DNA of 64,000 bases from JABFRJ01 sp963847145 (GCA_963847145.1 CAWJYN010000006.1:72579-136578); one strand, 5' to 3'. Counted from the stretch's first letter, positions 1 to 9,197 are shown. The notes: generated by a model not told the origin, from the sequence alone. Numbers and translations are program-made.

Positions 1-1025
1 CCGCGCAGGCTGAAGCCGCCAACTATCCGTTCTGTACCATCGAGCCGAATGTGGGCGAGGTCGGCGTGCCCGATCCCCGGCTGGACGGGTTGGCCGTTAT
101 CGGCAAATCGCAGAAGATCATCCCGACGCGGTTGACGTTTGTCGATATCGCGGGGTTGGTGCGCGGCGCGTCGAAGGGCGAAGGGCTTGGCAACCAGTTC
201 CTGTCGCACATCCGCGAGGTGGATGCGGTGGCCTACGTGCTGCGTTGTTTCGAAGACGGCGACGTGACCCACGTCGAAAACCGCATCGATCCGCTCTCGG
301 ATGCTGATATTGTCGAGACGGAGCTGATGCTGGCGGACCTCGATAGTCTCGAAAAGCGTGCCGGTCCGTTGGAGAAGAAGGGCAAGCAGGGCGACAAAGA
401 CGCCAAAGCGCTGCATGCGGTGGTCGAGAAAGTGCTGCCGCTGCTGCGCGACGGCAAGCCTGCGCGCATGACCGTGCTCACCGACGACGAGAAGCCGCTA
501 TTTCGCGGTCTGCAATTGTTGACAGCCAAGCCGATTGTCTATGTGTGTAACGTCGAGGAAAGTTCGGCGGCGACCGGCAATGCATTCTCCGCCAAAGTCG
601 CCGAGAGGGCCAAGGCCGAGGGCGCGGCCAGCGTCATCATCTCAGCCAAGATCGAGAGCGAGTTTGCCGGCCTCGCGCCCGAAGACCGCGATGCGTTTCT
701 CGCCGATCTGGGGCTGAAAGAGGCTGGCCTCAACCAGCTGATCCGCGCGGGCTATGGCCTGCTTGATCTGATCACCTACTTTACCGTTGGTCCCAAGGAA
801 GCGCGTGCCTGGACCATCACCCAAGGCACCAAAGCACCGCAGGCCGCCGCTGTCATTCACACCGACTTCGAGAAGGGCTTCATCCGCGCCGAAACCATCG
901 CTTATGACGACTACGTGTCACTCAAAGGCGAAGCCGGTGCGCGCGATGCCGGCAAGATGCGGCTGGAAGGCAAAGAGTACATCGTCAAAGACGGCGACGT
1001 GCTGCACTTCAGGTTTGCGAACTGA
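1..1025 (+). CDS. ychF: Redox-regulated ATPase YchF, 5' end outside window
   Basis: The frame is open from base 3, so the gene starts upstream; about 340 residues are present and the stop is at 1023-1025. The visible start AEAANYPFCTIEPN is the stretch just after the P-loop in YchF/Obg-like proteins. It is followed by VPDPRLD and the G3 segment VDIAGLVRGASKGEG. The C-terminal part (YFTVGPKEARAW, DFEKGFIRAE, VKDGDVLHFRF) is the TGS domain. The family is a cytosolic P-loop ATPase that associates with ribosomes and is linked to oxidative-stress tolerance. The P-loop itself is not in view. It is tail-to-tail with the next gene with a 7-bp gap. Identification is secure; only the N terminus is missing. 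Confidence 0.95.
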   Translation, partial: AQAEAANYPFCTIEPNVGEVGVPDPRLDGLAVIGKSQKIIPTRLTFVDIAGLVRGASKGEGLGNQFLSHIREVDAVAYVLRCFEDGDVTHVENRIDPLSDADIVETELMLADLDSLEKRAGPLEKKGKQGDKDAKALHAVVEKVLPLLRDGKPARMTVLTDDEKPLFRGLQLLTAKPIVYVCNVEESSAATGNAFSAKVAERAKAEGAASVIISAKIESEFAGLAPEDRDAFLADLGLKEAGLNQLIRAGYGLLDLITYFTVGPKEARAWTITQGTKAPQAAAVIHTDFEKGFIRAETIAYDDYVSLKGEAGARDAGKMRLEGKEYIVKDGDVLHFRFAN

Positions 1026-1032
1026 GGGGGGT

Positions 1033-2065
1033 TCAGCTCTTTGCTGCCCGCTCTTTCTCAGCGCGTTGTTTTGTATCGCGCGCCAGCACGTCGACGGCGA
1101 AGGTGGAAGCTTGGCGCATGAAGGGGCCGAAGAACCAGGCCGGTGCGAGCTGCCGTTCGTAGGCGAGGCTGACGGTCAATTGCAGGCCGGCGGGGTGGGG
1201 GGCGACGCGATACGTCAGTGCTTTGTGGCGGATCCATACGGCGATCGGGCTGCTGTCGGAGACCGCTTCGAAGACGGCCTCCGTTGCTGAGCGCTGGGTG
1301 ACTTTGAGCACGAGGTCGCCTTCGCCAGGGCGGCCTTTGAAGCGGACAACGCGGCGGGCGCCGAGGGATGCGCCTTCGTCTACGAGCACTGCGATAGGCT
1401 GTGGGCACGAACTTGAGCGCCAATGGCAATGGGAACTCCGGTGACGTGGCTTTACCGATCTCCTGCCAGAGGCGTTCGGGGGATGCTGCGACGATCACGG
1501 TGCTGGCTGCGCGGCCGTCGCCGCTGAATGTCAATGCGGGGATCACGCCCTCTAAGCTGGCGGTGCCGATGACGCCGAGCGCGAGTGCGATGGCGCCGAA
1601 GTCGTATAATTTGCCACTACCCGGATCCCTAGGACCACGGATCGCGCGGTAAGCGGCGCGGATGCCCTTTGAAACGGCATAAATTACCAACGCGAGGGCG
1701 CCGAGCACGAGCGCGAGCACCAAAAAGCATGCAACGGCCATGGCGATGGTTTCAATGCCATTGGCGGCGCCGGCCGGCATGGGCGCGACCATGTCCAATA
1801 GAATGCTGAACGCGCTGATGCCCACGGCTGTGATGGCTGTCCGGGCGAAGGCTGCGTGGGCGAAGCCGGGGTGTAACTGACGCTTGGACGCGAGCCACGC
1901 TAAGTGCGCGAGCAGAATGACGGCTACTGGCGCAACGAACTGCAGGCCGGTGGTGACGAAGCGGGTGCCGGACAGGTTCCAAGCGTACAGCAACGCCAGC
2001 GCGCCCGCGAGCAGGTGGGGGACCGCGCGGTGGTGGCGGGCGGCCGTATCGGACGACTGGTTCAT
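1033..2065 (-). CDS. Membrane protein with C-terminal SRPBCC-like domain, broken by a 1-base insertion
   Basis: Reading starts at ATG 2065 (MNQSSDTAARHH). The first half holds four or so hydrophobic helices (LLAGALALLYAW, VAPVAVILLAHLAWLA, AITAVGISAFSILLD, AMAVACFLVLALVLGALALVIYAV). The second half (RAASTVIVAASPERLWQEIGKA) looks like a START/SRPBCC polyketide-cyclase-type domain. After ALKFVPTA the frame is lost: one extra base near 1396 shifts it. Removing that base gives PTAIAVLVDEGASLGARRVV and continues to the stop at 1033 (VLARDTKQRAEKERAAKS). The start codon overlaps the stop of the upstream desaturase (ATGA, 2062-2065), so the two are translationally coupled. The domain call is by general resemblance. 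The break may be a real mutation or a sequencing error. Confidence 0.6.
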
Positions 2066-3087
2066 GAGGCGGCTTTCGTGGTCAGGCGTTGCAAGTTTGG
2101 CCGCGCCGGCAACATTTCTGGCGTCTTCAGGTTCCAGACTATGCCAACGTGGCGGAGCGCGCACAGGACCCACCAGCCTGGGTCCCACTCGCCGGGTTCC
2201 ACGCCGAGGCGGGCAGAGCCAGGGAAGGCGTGATGGTTGTTGTGCCAAGCTTCGCCCATGGTGAGGATGCCGCAATAGGGCACATTGTAACCTTGCACGC
2301 CGGCGTCAGTGATGGCCCAGGAGCGCGGGCCGCGGTTATGGGCGAAATAGCCGATCAGCCAATGGCCGGTTACCGAAAAGGTCACACGCACGGCAATGCC
2401 CCAGATGAGCCACGGCAGGCCGCCAAGCACATAAAACAGGATCGCCCACGGGAGCTGTTGGAGCATCCAGGTTCGTTCAAGGGCTTGGTAGAACCGGTCG
2501 TCCCGCACTTGGCGCTCCAGAACGAGTTCGGGCGGTTGGTCGAGCACGAGATCGCAGTGAAGCTGCCAAAACCCATCGCGCCAGATCGGGGAGCGATGAG
2601 CGAGAAAGGCGTGGCAATCGGCTTTGCGCTGGGCCCAGTCGCGGATGTCGTGCTGGCGGATCATGCCGTAGGGGCCGGCCATGCCCACTAAAGTGCCCAG
2701 GTAGACAAACAGCCGCTCGAGCCAGAGAGGGCAGTCGTAGGAGCGGTGGATCAGCCGCCGGTGCATGCCCAATGAATGGCCGAGGCATACGGTGACGGCG
2801 GTCGTGGCGAGGAATACCGCGAATGCGCTCCAAGTGAAAAACAAGGGGCCAGCTACCAAGGTGGTGACTGTCATGGCTGAAATCCATAGTGATTTCAGTG
2901 GCTTCCAGTGAACTTGACCGTCCGTGGCACTGGCATACAGCGGTTCGATCATGCGGGGTGACCGCAAGCTCGACTGGCACCGTGCCAAGGCATCTTCGAC
3001 GGCGTCAAACGCCGAGTTTTCGACCGTTTGGCCCTTGCCGTTCATTTCCAGTCCGGCGGCCATGCGATTGGGTCCTTCCGGTTCCAA
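2062..3087 (-). CDS. Fatty acid desaturase (acyl-CoA delta-9 type)
   Basis: 341 residues, a usual length for membrane di-iron desaturases. Histidine boxes 1 and 3 are visible: GHSLGMHRRLIHRSYD after two hydrophobic segments, and EAWHNNHHAFPGSAR near the C terminus. The expected second box (HRxHH) is replaced by IRQHDIRDWAQR with one histidine, so this is a divergent subgroup. Hydrophobic pairs at about residues 70-105 and 215-245 give the usual four-helix topology in the inner membrane. The likely role is introducing a cis double bond into acyl chains. The start at 3087 is the longest; ATGs at 3063, 3045 and 2952 are possible, and the conserved region begins near the last. It overlaps the next gene by 4 bases. 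Confidence 0.8.
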   Translation of the reverse strand: MEPEGPNRMAAGLEMNGKGQTVENSAFDAVEDALARCQSSLRSPRMIEPLYASATDGQVHWKPLKSLWISAMTVTTLVAGPLFFTWSAFAVFLATTAVTVCLGHSLGMHRRLIHRSYDCPLWLERLFVYLGTLVGMAGPYGMIRQHDIRDWAQRKADCHAFLAHRSPIWRDGFWQLHCDLVLDQPPELVLERQVRDDRFYQALERTWMLQQLPWAILFYVLGGLPWLIWGIAVRVTFSVTGHWLIGYFAHNRGPRSWAITDAGVQGYNVPYCGILTMGEAWHNNHHAFPGSARLGVEPGEWDPGWWVLCALRHVGIVWNLKTPEMLPARPNLQRLTTKAAS

Positions 3088-3391
3088 GTGACGGTTTAGT
3101 GAACGCAGATCATTTCAACGCTTGCCAGACCAAGCGACTGTATTAATGCGTCTGGATGCTGGCTTTCTGGTGTATTCTGTGGAGGTCATTTCATTCGCGC
3201 TTCCCCGTTGCCGCATTGCAACATGGCGGAACTACCACACGAAGATACGGAAATGTTCAGTCCGCCTTAACGGGTGTGGAAACAAACTTGAAGGCATGCG
3301 ACCAAGCGCGCAACGTAATCCACAGCATCTCTGAGTCTGCGTTCCGAGTGTGCGTATGCCCCGGCAGTTTGGCTCAACTGGACGAAAGACA
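3088..3391. other. Intergenic region, divergent promoters expected
   Basis: About 300 bases between the divergently transcribed desaturase and the small exported-protein gene. It is less GC-rich than its surroundings (for example around 3135-3200). I see no convincing RNA gene, repeat or promoter match. Confidence 0.4.
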
Positions 3392-3730
3392 ATGAATTCC
3401 GCGCGAATGATGATCCTGGGAGGCATGCTTGGCGTTGTTAGCCAGGCAGCCTTGGCATTCCAGGAAACGACCGGTGGGGGGCAAGGCGCCACTCCGTCGC
3501 AGGGTCCTGCTGCCAAAGTCCTTGAATTGGGTGGCCCGGCGGCTGCTGGGCGCACGTCAGGTCCCGAAGTTAAGGTCCCTGGGTTCGGCACCATCGGCGC
3601 ACTGCCGAAGCTGGATTTCGGCTTGGAACTGCTCTACGGCGCCACAACACCTCAGAACGGCCCGCGCGATGACAAGTCCGATGCCGGTACGCAAATCCGC
3701 GGTACGCTCAAATACCGGTTCCCGAACTGA
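3392..3730 (+). CDS. Small exported protein of unknown function
   Basis: 112 residues from ATG 3392 (MNSARMMILGGMLGVVSQAALA). The N terminus is a typical Sec signal peptide with a probable cleavage after ALA, leaving a mature chain of about 90 residues rich in Gly, Ala and Pro. The C terminus ends in LKYRFPN, which resembles the last strand of some outer-membrane proteins, but the protein is too short for a barrel. No family recognised. A GTG at 3350 would extend the frame upstream but would bury the signal peptide, so ATG 3392 is preferred. It is followed by a good intrinsic terminator at 3763-3783 and is therefore monocistronic. Confidence 0.6.
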   Translation: MNSARMMILGGMLGVVSQAALAFQETTGGGQGATPSQGPAAKVLELGGPAAAGRTSGPEVKVPGFGTIGALPKLDFGLELLYGATTPQNGPRDDKSDAGTQIRGTLKYRFPN

Positions 3731-3762
3731 GTAACGGCGCGTAGGGCCGAGAGTTGCATAGG

Positions 3763-3783
3763 GGGCGCTGGTGGCGCCCTTTT
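3763..3783 (+). terminator. Intrinsic terminator
   Basis: A six-base-pair GC stem (GGGCGC/GCGCCC) with a five-base loop is followed by TTTT, about 30 bases after the stop of the small exported-protein gene. Confidence 0.65.
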
Positions 3784-3869
3784 GCTTTGAGGGCCGCCGC
3801 ATTGGGTGCATATAGGGTGGCGCGGTTGGACTTCTGGTTGCTGCCGCTTCTGCTCCGCGATCCCAGCCC

Positions 3870-4568
3870 GTGTCCCCGCCCCCGATGAAGCCCAGGTTCA
3901 AAGCAGCCTCTGTCCATGTCCTGACCGCGCTTGGCGCCGTGTGCGGGCTGTTCGCGCTGCTTGCCGCCATCAAGCGGCAGGATGAAATTGCTTTCCTCTG
4001 GCTCGGGATCGCATTTTTCATCGATGGCATCGATGGCTATTTCGCGCGCCGCTTCGAAGTCAAAACGGTACTGCCGCAAGTGTCAGGCGAGACCATCGAT
4101 TTGTGCGTCGACTACGTGACGTATGTCTTCGTGCCGGCGCTGCTGTTGCTGCTGTCAGGTCAGCTGGCCGGGGTGTGGGGGATCATTCTGGCGGGACTGA
4201 TCTGTGTGACGTCGCTGTATCATTTCGCCGACGAGGGCTCGAAGACCGACGACAATTGCTTTGTCGGGTTTCCGGCGATCTGGAACATCGTGGCGTTCTA
4301 CATCTTTGCGCTCGCACCGCCGATGTGGGTGACCAGCTTGCTTGTGCTGGCCTGCGCCGGATTGACCTTCGTGCCATGGAAATGGGTGCATCCGATGCGG
4401 GTGGTGGCGTGGCGCGCCATTACCCTCGGGCTAACCGCGCTATGGGGCGTGGTGAGCGCGTGGGTGGTGTGGCACGGGTTTCCGGCCGGGCTCTGGCCGG
4501 CGATCATTCTTGTGTCAGTGGCCGCCTATGGCGTTGCCCTATCGCTGCGGTTCGGGCCGGCGCGGTGA
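3870..4568 (+). CDS. pcs: Phosphatidylcholine synthase
   Basis: 232 residues with about eight hydrophobic helices, as expected for an inner-membrane CDP-alcohol phosphatidyltransferase. The signature is visible as IDGIDGYFARR followed by SGETIDLCVDYVTY, the variant of the DGxxAR...GxxxDxxxD motif used by bacterial Pcs. The family condenses CDP-diacylglycerol directly with choline to give phosphatidylcholine and CMP, a trait common in Alphaproteobacteria that interact with eukaryotes. FHFADEGSKTDDN-like residues after the motif (YHFADEGSKTDDN) also match Pcs. The start at 3870 could instead be ATG 3885 (MKPRFKAAS). It is convergent with the amidase on the other strand, with 25 bases between the true stops. 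Confidence 0.88.
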   Translation: MSPPPMKPRFKAASVHVLTALGAVCGLFALLAAIKRQDEIAFLWLGIAFFIDGIDGYFARRFEVKTVLPQVSGETIDLCVDYVTYVFVPALLLLLSGQLAGVWGIILAGLICVTSLYHFADEGSKTDDNCFVGFPAIWNIVAFYIFALAPPMWVTSLLVLACAGLTFVPWKWVHPMRVVAWRAITLGLTALWGVVSAWVVWHGFPAGLWPAIILVSVAAYGVALSLRFGPAR

Positions 4569-4593
4569 GCGTGCGCGCAAGCCTCCTCTGGCT

Positions 4594-6043
4594 CTAAAGT
4601 TTCGACACATGCAACGGCGGGACGCGGCCGGCCCACGGCATCGCTGCTTCCAATGCAGTTGCAAGCTGCAGCACCACATGCTCGGCGGCGGGCTTGGCGG
4701 CGAGTTGGACGCCAATGGGCAAGGCCGGACGAATGCATTGCCAGGGGCAGCGATATGGCCGGGGTGCCCATGATGTTGTGGGGCACGGTGTATTGGATGG
4801 CGGGTGCATACCAGTCGGATTTATAAGTCTCGATCGACACGCCGCGTTTGGATAGATGATAGAGGCCCCACGGCGGCGCGACGATCGATGTTGTCGGTGA
4901 CAGCCAGATGTCGTGGGTCGCAAACAGTTTCGCACCCATGCGCCGCATCACATTGGCGGTGGCCATGGCCGCCATGAACTGCGCCGGTGTGATTGTTTTC
5001 GCCCACTCGTAGATCGTCAGCATCATCGGTTCGAGTGTGTCGGGGCCCGGCTTGCGGCCGGTGCGCTTGGCGTAGCTGTCGAGCCGGAGATCGAAGCCGA
5101 AGAAGAACATCACATTGACGGCGTTGAGCATGTCGACGCCGCCCATGTCGACGGGCGCAAGATCAACGTGATGCCCCATCGTTTCCAGGGCGTGGGCCGT
5201 CGCCACCACGGCCGCGCGCACTTCCGTGTCGGGCTCGACGCCGAAGATGGGATTGAGCACGAGGCCGATTTTGAGTTTGCCGGGAGATTTCCGGGCGATC
5301 GATGCGTAGCTTTCGTCGGGTTTCGGAATGATGAAGGGATCGCCGATCTGCGGCTTTGAGAGCCAATCCAGCATGGCTGCGCTGTCGCGCACGGTCCGTG
5401 TCTGCACGTGGTTGGCGGAGTATCCCAGGCCGCCTTCGTCCACGACGGGGCCGATGGAAACGCGCCCACGCGAGGGTTTCAAGCCAACGCCGCCGCACCA
5501 GCTGGCTGGGATACGAATTGACCCGCCAATGTCCGAGCCATGCGCGATGGGCACCATGCCGGAGGTGACGGCTGCCTGTGCGCCGCCCGACGACCCACCA
5601 GCCGAATAGCCGTGCTTCCAGGGGTTGGAAGTGTTGCCGTAGAACGTCGTCTCCGTCGTTGGCGACATGGAGTATTCGGGGGCTGCAGAACGGCCGAGAA
5701 TGTTGACGCCGGACGCACGCAACTGCGCCGTCATATACGTGTCAGCTTCCGAAACCATGCCCTCGCACAGCTTGGAGGCGAACTCCATTTTGCGGCCCTT
5801 CTCGTGGCCGAACACGTCTTTCATGAGAAACGGCACGCCGCGGAAAGGTCCATCGCCCAGCGACTTTTCGTCAAGCCCGGCGATGCGATCTGGATAGAGC
5901 TCGACAACGGCGCCCAACTTCGGTTTGCCAAGCTCGATCGCCTTCGCCGCTGTTTCCGCCAGTTCCTTTGGCGTAACTTGCTTCTTGGCGACTAGCTCTG
6001 CCAGCCCGAGCGCATCGTAACCGGCATACTCGGCGATCTTCAT
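4594..6043 (-). CDS. Amidase signature family hydrolase, C terminus frameshifted
   Basis: Starts at ATG 6043 (MKIAEYAGYD) with GGAGCG upstream. The Ser-cisSer-Lys triad is visible: Lys75 in GVPFLMKDVF, the Gly/Ser-rich GYSAGGSSGGAQAAV near 147-159 and Ser175 in GSDIGGSIRIPA. This makes it a cytosolic amidase that hydrolyses C-N amide bonds; the substrate is unknown. After MHSSG an extra base at about 4721 moves the normal C terminus (PIGVQLAAKPAAEHVVLQLA to VSKL, stop 4594) into another frame. Without correction the frame runs on to 4526 with an unrelated arginine-rich tail. It may be a sequencing error or a decaying gene. The DUF4332 gene lies upstream on the same strand, about 100 bases away. 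Confidence 0.85.
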
Positions 6044-6139
6044 GAGGCGCGCTCCAGGGCAAACACAGGAGGCTCCAGAATGCGGCGGATCAATCCACAC
6101 GGCAAGAGGCGCGGCGCACGTGCCAGACCTGCGCTGTGC

Positions 6140-7333
6140 TCAAGCTGCCCGCTCGGCCTCGGCCACCTGCGCATGGGCGACCCAGCGAAACACCCGCGCA
6201 TCGTCGGGCGGTGGCCCGGAGCGGAGCACGCTTTGACCCTCGCGCGTGGTTGCAAAAATGCGGATCGCCGCACAAATGACGATAGGCTCCGACGAGAGGA
6301 TTTTTTTGACGGAATTGAACCCTGCACCGACCAGGATTTGCGCGTGCGTGCCCCGCAGCCACGGCACCGTGCAGACAAGCCGCGCCTGATCCTGCCAAAG
6401 AGCAATCCGCTCTGGTGTGATGTGCCGTGTGCCGATGCGCGCCGCTAGCTTGCGCGGATCGCTCACCAACAAGTCCCGCACGCGCAAGATGCCATGCGAC
6501 ATGATGCGCGCGGCGGTCTTCGGACCGATCGAGGGCGCACGGACGATGTCGTCGTCTGGTTCCAGATAGAAGCGTTTCACGCGTTCGCCGTTCTCTGACC
6601 CTTCGTCGCCGGAGTCGTCCTCAACGGCGATCGCTTCGTCTTCATCGTCGGCCAGCACAGACGGCAGCCGCGGGACCGCAAGGCGCTCCGGCGATCGCGC
6701 TTGCACCAGGGAAAGGTGCGGGCCGCGTTCCGGCCGTTCGATCGGTGTGGGCGCATCTTGGCTGCTGTCGTGATCAGGACGCCGCAGCCAGTTGCCGCGG
6801 CGAAGCCGGTCGCGGAGCTTCGTTTGCAGGGTTTGGGCCGTCGGTGGCGTGGCCGCTGCGGGCTGCGCGCGGGTCTTTTGAGCTTCGGGCGCGCGCCGTT
6901 GATCTGGCAATATCTCGCCTGCAGCCATTTCGAGGGTATCAGCGGCCGCAGCTGGTGGTGCTTTGCGCCGTGTGGATCGTGGTGCCGTCGAGCGGCTTGA
7001 TCCGGCGTCGTCCCTGGTGGCTATTTGTTCGCAGATTTGCGCCAGAAGACGTTCCTGGCGCGCTAAGCGATGTAATATTTCGTCGTTCGGCGCTGTCCTG
7101 GTGACAGCGCCGTTTCCGGTCGCTGCACTGGGCCGATGGTAGTCGACGGACGGTTCTCTGTGTTCCACCCGCCAGTGTGTTGCGGGGACGTGCCGTGGTC
7201 TTGGGTCATCGTCATGGCCGGCGGCGGGGGCGGGGCGACCGGCATCGAAGGCTATGCGGGCAAGTGGTGCTGGCGCAAAAGGTTCCGATTGATAAGGGCT
7301 GCGTGCAAAGCGTCGTTGAGCGGCGCGGCGCAC
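6140..7333 (-). CDS. DUF4332-type helix-hairpin-helix protein (probably the C-terminal part of a longer broken gene)
   Basis: About 397 residues. The last 150 carry a helix-hairpin-helix-like core typical of DUF4332 (RAPSIGPKTAARIMSHGI, then VRDLLVSDP and ITPERIALWQDQARL). The middle is acidic (LADDEDEAIAVEDDSGDEG). The N-terminal third is Arg/Pro/Ala-rich linker with one short predicted helix (NDEILHRLARQERLLAQI). There is no convincing start: the frame is open back to 7375, and it overlaps the Clp_N-like gene by some 120 bases in a different frame. A single indel between 7212 and 7375 would make both one protein of about 580 residues. Function unknown; HhH domains usually bind DNA or proteins. 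Confidence 0.6.
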   Translation of the reverse strand: MRRAAQRRFARSPYQSEPFAPAPLARIAFDAGRPAPAAGHDDDPRPRHVPATHWRVEHREPSVDYHRPSAATGNGAVTRTAPNDEILHRLARQERLLAQICEQIATRDDAGSSRSTAPRSTRRKAPPAAAADTLEMAAGEILPDQRRAPEAQKTRAQPAAATPPTAQTLQTKLRDRLRRGNWLRRPDHDSSQDAPTPIERPERGPHLSLVQARSPERLAVPRLPSVLADDEDEAIAVEDDSGDEGSENGERVKRFYLEPDDDIVRAPSIGPKTAARIMSHGILRVRDLLVSDPRKLAARIGTRHITPERIALWQDQARLVCTVPWLRGTHAQILVGAGFNSVKKILSSEPIVICAAIRIFATTREGQSVLRSGPPPDDARVFRWVAHAQVAEAERAA

Positions 7334-7838
7334 TCTCGAATTCGCTAGCGCTGGCGTGGCTGCCGCGCGCTGTATGGTGGCGCATTTCTATGCGCCATTG
7401 AGCCATTTGCCGCCCACAGGCGAGATCTTGGCAATCGTACAGAAGTGTTTGCAGGCAATCATCGAGGGTGACCGCACGGTCTTCGCCAGCGCACCGCAGT
7501 CTTTGTGCGCGCTCGATCAACGTTCTCAGGTCATTCGAGGTGCGCAGGTTGCCCCAATGCGAAGCACGAGGTGCGTGCGCGAGCGCATCGCGGGTGGCCA
7601 TTACAAGCAGGGAAGGCGGGAGATCGAACGCCGCAAGAGATGACCGATAGGTGCGGTGCGTTACGATCACATGCAAGAGATGCGCGACGCTCACCTCGGC
7701 GACGCTCTCTGTGGCAGCATCTTCATAGGCTTGGTTGCAGCACTCCAGAAGCTCACGGTCGACCCAAATGGCCCGCGAAGTGGCGGGGCGCCCGGCGGGA
7801 CTGCTGATGGTTTGGCCGCAGCATTGGCAGGTCGACAT
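7212..7838 (-). CDS. Clp_N-like protein, probably N-terminal part of a broken gene
   Basis: Starts at ATG 7838 (MSTCQCCGQTI) with AAGG upstream. The first residues form a possible zinc knuckle (CQCCG). Residues 45-135 (VAEVSVAHLLHVIVTHRTY, ALAHAPRASHWGNLR, RTLIERAQRL, VTLDDCLQTLL) resemble the helical Clp protease N-terminal domain used to recognise adaptors or substrates. No ATPase domain follows. After about residue 155 the sequence becomes low-complexity, Ser/Arg/Thr-rich and ends at 7212, well inside the downstream DUF4332 frame. The join is best explained by a frameshift rather than two overlapping genes. The Clp_N assignment is by pattern only. kdsD ends 170 bases upstream on the same strand. 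Confidence 0.5.
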   Translation of the reverse strand: MSTCQCCGQTISSPAGRPATSRAIWVDRELLECCNQAYEDAATESVAEVSVAHLLHVIVTHRTYRSSLAAFDLPPSLLVMATRDALAHAPRASHWGNLRTSNDLRTLIERAQRLRCAGEDRAVTLDDCLQTLLYDCQDLACGRQMAQWRIEMRHHTARGSHASASEFESAPRRSTTLCTQPLSIGTFCASTTCPHSLRCRSPRPRRRP

Positions 7839-8007
7839 GAAGCACCTTCTGCGTGCGACTGGCGTCCGCCGCCGATCCAGGTGATCTCCGCACAGCCATT
7901 TTTCTATGGGCTGAGTTGCGGCGGCGGTCATCTGTGCTGTCCACAGATTTTTGGAATGGGCAGGTGCGCATCTGCCGTTGTGGACGGTCGGCGATGACCA
8001 GCGGCGG

Positions 8008-9003
8008 CTATGCCACTCCGGCGCGCAACAGGTCATGCACATGCAAGATCCCGACTGGCAGACCATTCTCCACGACGAACATCTGCGTGCGCTTCTTGTC
8101 GTTGAACTGTTCCAGGGCGGCTGACGCGAGCGTGGACGGCAGCAGCGTATTTGGCGTGCGCGTCATGATGTCGGATGCACGCATCGCCAACAGGCCTGCC
8201 GACATATGCCGCCGCAAGTCACCGTCGGTGATCATGCCAGCCAAACGGCCGGCGGTATCGGTCACGCCAACGCATCCGAAACTCTTGCGGGTCATGACAA
8301 GCAGCGCGTCGCTCACGGGCGTCGCTTCTGAGACCAGCGGCATTTCGGCCGCACTGTGCATGAGGTCGCGCACATACTTGAGACTGGCGCCGAGCTTGCC
8401 GCCGGGATGGAAGACTTTGAAGTCGTGGGCAGAGAAGCCTTTGGCTTCGAGCAGTGCCACGGCAAGCGCGTCGCCCAACGCCAGTTGCATGGTGGTCGAC
8501 GTGGTCGGTGCGAGGCCGTGCGGACACGCTTCTTTCGCTTTTGGCAATTCGAGCACCACATCGGCCTGCGTCCCGAGTGCCGACGTGGCTTTTGATGTCA
8601 TGGCAATCAGCGGAACGCGGAAACGCCGCGAATAGGTGATGATGTTGCCGAGCTCGACTGTTTCGCCAGACCAGCTCAGTGCAATGATCGCATCCTCGCG
8701 GGTGACCATACCTAGGTCGCCGTGGCTGGCCTCCGTCGGGTGCACGAAGAACGCCGGGGTTCCCGTCGAGGCCATTGTTGCGGCGATCTTCTGGCCGACA
8801 TGCCCGCTCTTGCCGATGCCGGTGACGATGACACGGCCACGGGCGGCTGCCAGCGCGGCGACCGCGGCAGCGAATGGCTGTGCCATCGCCCCGCTGAGAG
8901 ACGCCTTGAGCTGGCCGAGTCCCTCGTGCTCGACCGCAAGCGTCCGTAGCGCCGATGCGATGGCTGCGTCGGTCGCGCTGCCGCTCGCGGCTTGAATGCT
9001 CAT
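8008..9003 (-). CDS. kdsD: Arabinose-5-phosphate isomerase (KdsD/KpsF/GutQ family)
   Basis: 331 residues from ATG 9003 with AAGGA seven bases upstream. An N-terminal SIS sugar-isomerase domain is recognisable by VIVTGIGKSGHVGQKIAATM, HPTEASHGDLGM and LSWSGETVEL. It is followed by two CBS domains (DLMHSAAEMPLVSE..., ASDIMTRTPNTLLPST) ending in GILHVHDLLRAG. The enzyme interconverts D-ribulose 5-phosphate and D-arabinose 5-phosphate, the first step to KDO for lipopolysaccharide, in the cytosol. Length and domain order are normal for the full-length KdsD class. It is divergent from the DUF2867 gene. Confidence 0.93.
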   Translation of the reverse strand: MSIQAASGSATDAAIASALRTLAVEHEGLGQLKASLSGAMAQPFAAAVAALAAARGRVIVTGIGKSGHVGQKIAATMASTGTPAFFVHPTEASHGDLGMVTREDAIIALSWSGETVELGNIITYSRRFRVPLIAMTSKATSALGTQADVVLELPKAKEACPHGLAPTTSTTMQLALGDALAVALLEAKGFSAHDFKVFHPGGKLGASLKYVRDLMHSAAEMPLVSEATPVSDALLVMTRKSFGCVGVTDTAGRLAGMITDGDLRRHMSAGLLAMRASDIMTRTPNTLLPSTLASAALEQFNDKKRTQMFVVENGLPVGILHVHDLLRAGVA

Positions 9004-9197
9004 GGCGATATCCTTGCCGGGCGCTGGTGGCGTGATGAGCCTCGTGCGGACCGGTTGCAACCGTGATCCGACTCACCAACTGTCTAACAGAGCGACGACC
9101 CGCGCGACAACCTGAGCACTTCAACTGGGATCATGTCGCATTGCCGGGCGGCACTGCGGGGGCCACCATCGCGGTGTGGCGCTACCGGAGGTGTGCA

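Noticed and set aside
1058..1389. Arginine-rich continuation of the SRPBCC-domain frame
   Set aside because: Its residues (RRRRRIPRRPPR) are a typical out-of-frame translation of GC-rich DNA. The conserved domain end lies in the other frame.
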